Source: Vibrio barjaei (GTDB taxonomy: Bacteria > Pseudomonadota > Gammaproteobacteria > Enterobacterales > Vibrionaceae). Taken from it: a DNA stretch of 64,000 nucleotides. Positions 62,520-64,000 of this stretch are shown in pieces. Each line of letters starts with the position of its first letter. The first letter of the stretch is position 1. The stretch covers positions 124,001 to 188,000 of the forward strand of contig NZ_LQXO02000012.1 in the NCBI RefSeq assembly GCF_001639065.2. The letters are read 5' to 3'. Both the position numbers and the translations under genes were made by a program. The notes under the pieces were generated by a model. That model was not told the origin of the DNA. It did not search any database and was given only the letters and a program-made list of their open reading frames with translations.

Positions 62520-64000
62520 TTAAATCTTACAGCCACCGCCTGCGCAATCGTCATCTTGCTCGACTACTACTACAGATTTGTCGCTTTGGTCGTCTTTCGC
62601 ACCGTCGCGAGTGTTATGGTAGTAAAGTGTCTTCACGCCATATTTATACGCAGTAAGCAGGTCTTGAAGCAATTTCTTCATCGGCACTTTGCCGCTTTCG
62701 TAAACGCTTGGGTCATAGTTAGTGTTTGCTGAGATCGCTTGGTCAACGAATTTCTGCATGATACCGACTAGATGCAGGTAACCGTTATTGTTGCCGATGT
62801 TCCAAAGTAGTTCGTAGTTCTCTTTTAGATTAGCGAAGTCTGGAACAACCTGCTTCAGAATACCGTCTTTTGATGCTTTCACTGAAACGTAACCGCGAGG
62901 TGGTTCAATCCCGTTAGTCGCGTTAGAAATCTGAGAAGAAGTCTCAGATGGCATTAGCGCCGTCAGTGTTGAGTTACGTAGACCAAATTCCATGATTTCA
63001 GAACGTAGTGCATCCCAATCATAGTGCAGTGGCTCGTCACACACTAAATCGACATCATTCTTGTAAGTGTCGATAGGTAATAGGCCTTTCGCATAGTTCG
63101 TCTCATGGAACGATGGGCAACGACCTTGCTCTTTCGCCAGTTCAACAGACGCCTTTAGCAGGTGGTACTGAATCGCTTCAAACGTACGGTGAGTAAGGTT
63201 ATTTGCAGAACCGTCAGAGTACTTAACACCATTTTTCGCAAGGTAGTAGGCGTAGTTAATGACACCGACACCCAGCGTACGACGATTCATCGTAGACTTA
63301 TAAGCGGCTGGTAGTGGATAGTCTTGATAATCAAGTAGAGCATCAAGAGCACGAACCACTAGGTCCGATAGATCTTTTAGGTCATCGAGCTCGTTGATAG
63401 CACCAAGGTTAAATGCCGAAAGTGTACATAGAGCGATTTCACCTGAGTCGTCTTCTACGTTTGACAATGGCTTAGTTGGCAGTGCGATTTCTAAACATAG
63501 GTTAGATTGGCGAACTGGCGCAACTTTCGAATCGAATGGGCTGTGCGTATTACAATGGTCTACGTTTTGAATGTAGATACGACCTGTAGAAGCACGCTCT
63601 TGCATCAGTAGAGAGAATAGCTCTACCGCTTTAACGGTTTCTTTCTTAATTGATGGATCGTTTTCGTACTTAACGTATAGACGCTCAAACTCATCTTGAT
63701 CTTCAAAGAACGCGTCATAGAGACCTGGTACGTCTGAAGGCGAGAATAGAGTGATGTTGCCACCTTGAACTAGGCGAGCATACATGAGTTTGTTCAGCTG
63801 AACGCCGTAATCCATGTGACGTACACGGTTTTCTTCTACACCACGGTTGTTCTTAAGAACAAGTAGTGATTGTACTTCGCCATGCCACATAGGGTAGAAC
63901 ACAGTTGCTGCGCCACCACGAACACCACCTTGCGAGCAGCATTTTACCGCTGTTTGGAAGTACTTGTAGAATGGGATACAACCGGTATGGAAGGCTTCGC
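62520..64000 (-). CDS. nrdA: Class Ia ribonucleotide reductase alpha subunit (5' partial)
   Basis: The frame is open to the right edge, so only the C-terminal 493 residues or so are seen. 'MPSETSSQISNATNGIEPPRGYVSVK' and the C-terminal tail 'CAGGGCKI' (the redox Cys pair) are NrdA hallmarks; 'NLCLEIALPTKP' carries the active-site Cys and Glu. An apparent start near 63902 is internal, because coding continues upstream. First gene of nrdAB-yfaE. Confidence 0.97.
   Translation of the reverse strand, partial: EAFHTGCIPFYKYFQTAVKCCSQGGVRGGAATVFYPMWHGEVQSLLVLKNNRGVEENRVRHMDYGVQLNKLMYARLVQGGNITLFSPSDVPGLYDAFFEDQDEFERLYVKYENDPSIKKETVKAVELFSLLMQERASTGRIYIQNVDHCNTHSPFDSKVAPVRQSNLCLEIALPTKPLSNVEDDSGEIALCTLSAFNLGAINELDDLKDLSDLVVRALDALLDYQDYPLPAAYKSTMNRRTLGVGVINYAYYLAKNGVKYSDGSANNLTHRTFEAIQYHLLKASVELAKEQGRCPSFHETNYAKGLLPIDTYKNDVDLVCDEPLHYDWDALRSEIMEFGLRNSTLTALMPSETSSQISNATNGIEPPRGYVSVKASKDGILKQVVPDFANLKENYELLWNIGNNNGYLHLVGIMQKFVDQAISANTNYDPSVYESGKVPMKKLLQDLLTAYKYGVKTLYYHNTRDGAKDDQSDKSVVVVEQDDDCAGGGCKI

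Noticed and set aside
62520..63902. nrdA starting within the window at 63902
   Set aside because: The frame stays open and continues with NrdA-like sequence to the right edge, so the real start lies outside.
1..64000. tRNA, rRNA, insertion sequences, prophage genes, CRISPR arrays or an integron
   Set aside because: I looked for conserved stems, transposase or integrase motifs and regularly spaced repeats and saw none; all larger gaps are accounted for by control regions or short AT-rich spacers.

Overview
The window looks like a piece of a Vibrio chromosome (Vibrionaceae, Gammaproteobacteria). The evidence is the gene content and order: a metR/metE pair next to the T2SS pilotin aspS and yciI-yciA-yciB; a complete trpEGD(CF)BA operon with leader peptide, attenuator and TrpR operator beside rnm-yciO-rluB; a sapABCDF operon beside pspF/pspABC; and nrdA-nrdB-yfaE. 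Coding density is high. I see no rRNA, tRNA, insertion sequence, prophage or CRISPR array.

Layout. 1-3.9 kb: the 3' end of yhfX with yhfW, a cyclophilin, a VF530-type protein, a single-RRM protein and an acetyltransferase. 3.9-9 kb: an alpha-galactoside locus with a GalR-like repressor divergent from a GH36 alpha-galactosidase and a MelB-type symporter, and two GalR-type operators in front of each of the two structural genes. 9.3-10.8 kb: a GT39-type membrane glycosyltransferase. 10.9-14.3 kb: metR/metE with MetR and MetJ boxes. 14.3-17.7 kb: aspS, yciI, yciA, yciB and a dicarboxylate/amino-acid symporter with a PurR-like palindrome upstream. 18-25 kb: the trp operon. 25-27.7 kb: rnm, a YciO-type gene and rluB. 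27.8-35.7 kb: sapABCDF, pspF and pspABC. 35.7-43 kb: a LysR regulator, a ChbG/YdjC deacetylase and an RND efflux operon with two adaptor lipoproteins. 43-46 kb: two Tag-family DNA glycosylases flanking an FAH-family protein that has a signal peptide, then a GcvR-like ACT protein.

46.1-56 kb is the most unusual part. Nine same-strand genes encode a coniferyl-aldehyde-type dehydrogenase, an iron-type alcohol dehydrogenase, four small membrane or exported proteins, two exported sulfatases (one with Ser and one with Cys at the formylglycine position) and the radical-SAM enzyme that matures sulfatases. A convergent TetR/NemR-like regulator closes the cluster. Closely similar operator-like sequences lie upstream of the first gene and upstream of tetR, so the cluster is plausibly one regulon. 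A role in handling sulfate esters whose released alcohols are oxidised through aldehydes is my inference; the substrate is unknown.

56-64 kb: a CinA-like protein, a short orphan, a DUF2804/sterol-desaturase pair, a small conserved-looking protein, a cold-shock protein with a long 5' UTR, and the yfaE-nrdB-nrdA operon, which runs off the right edge.
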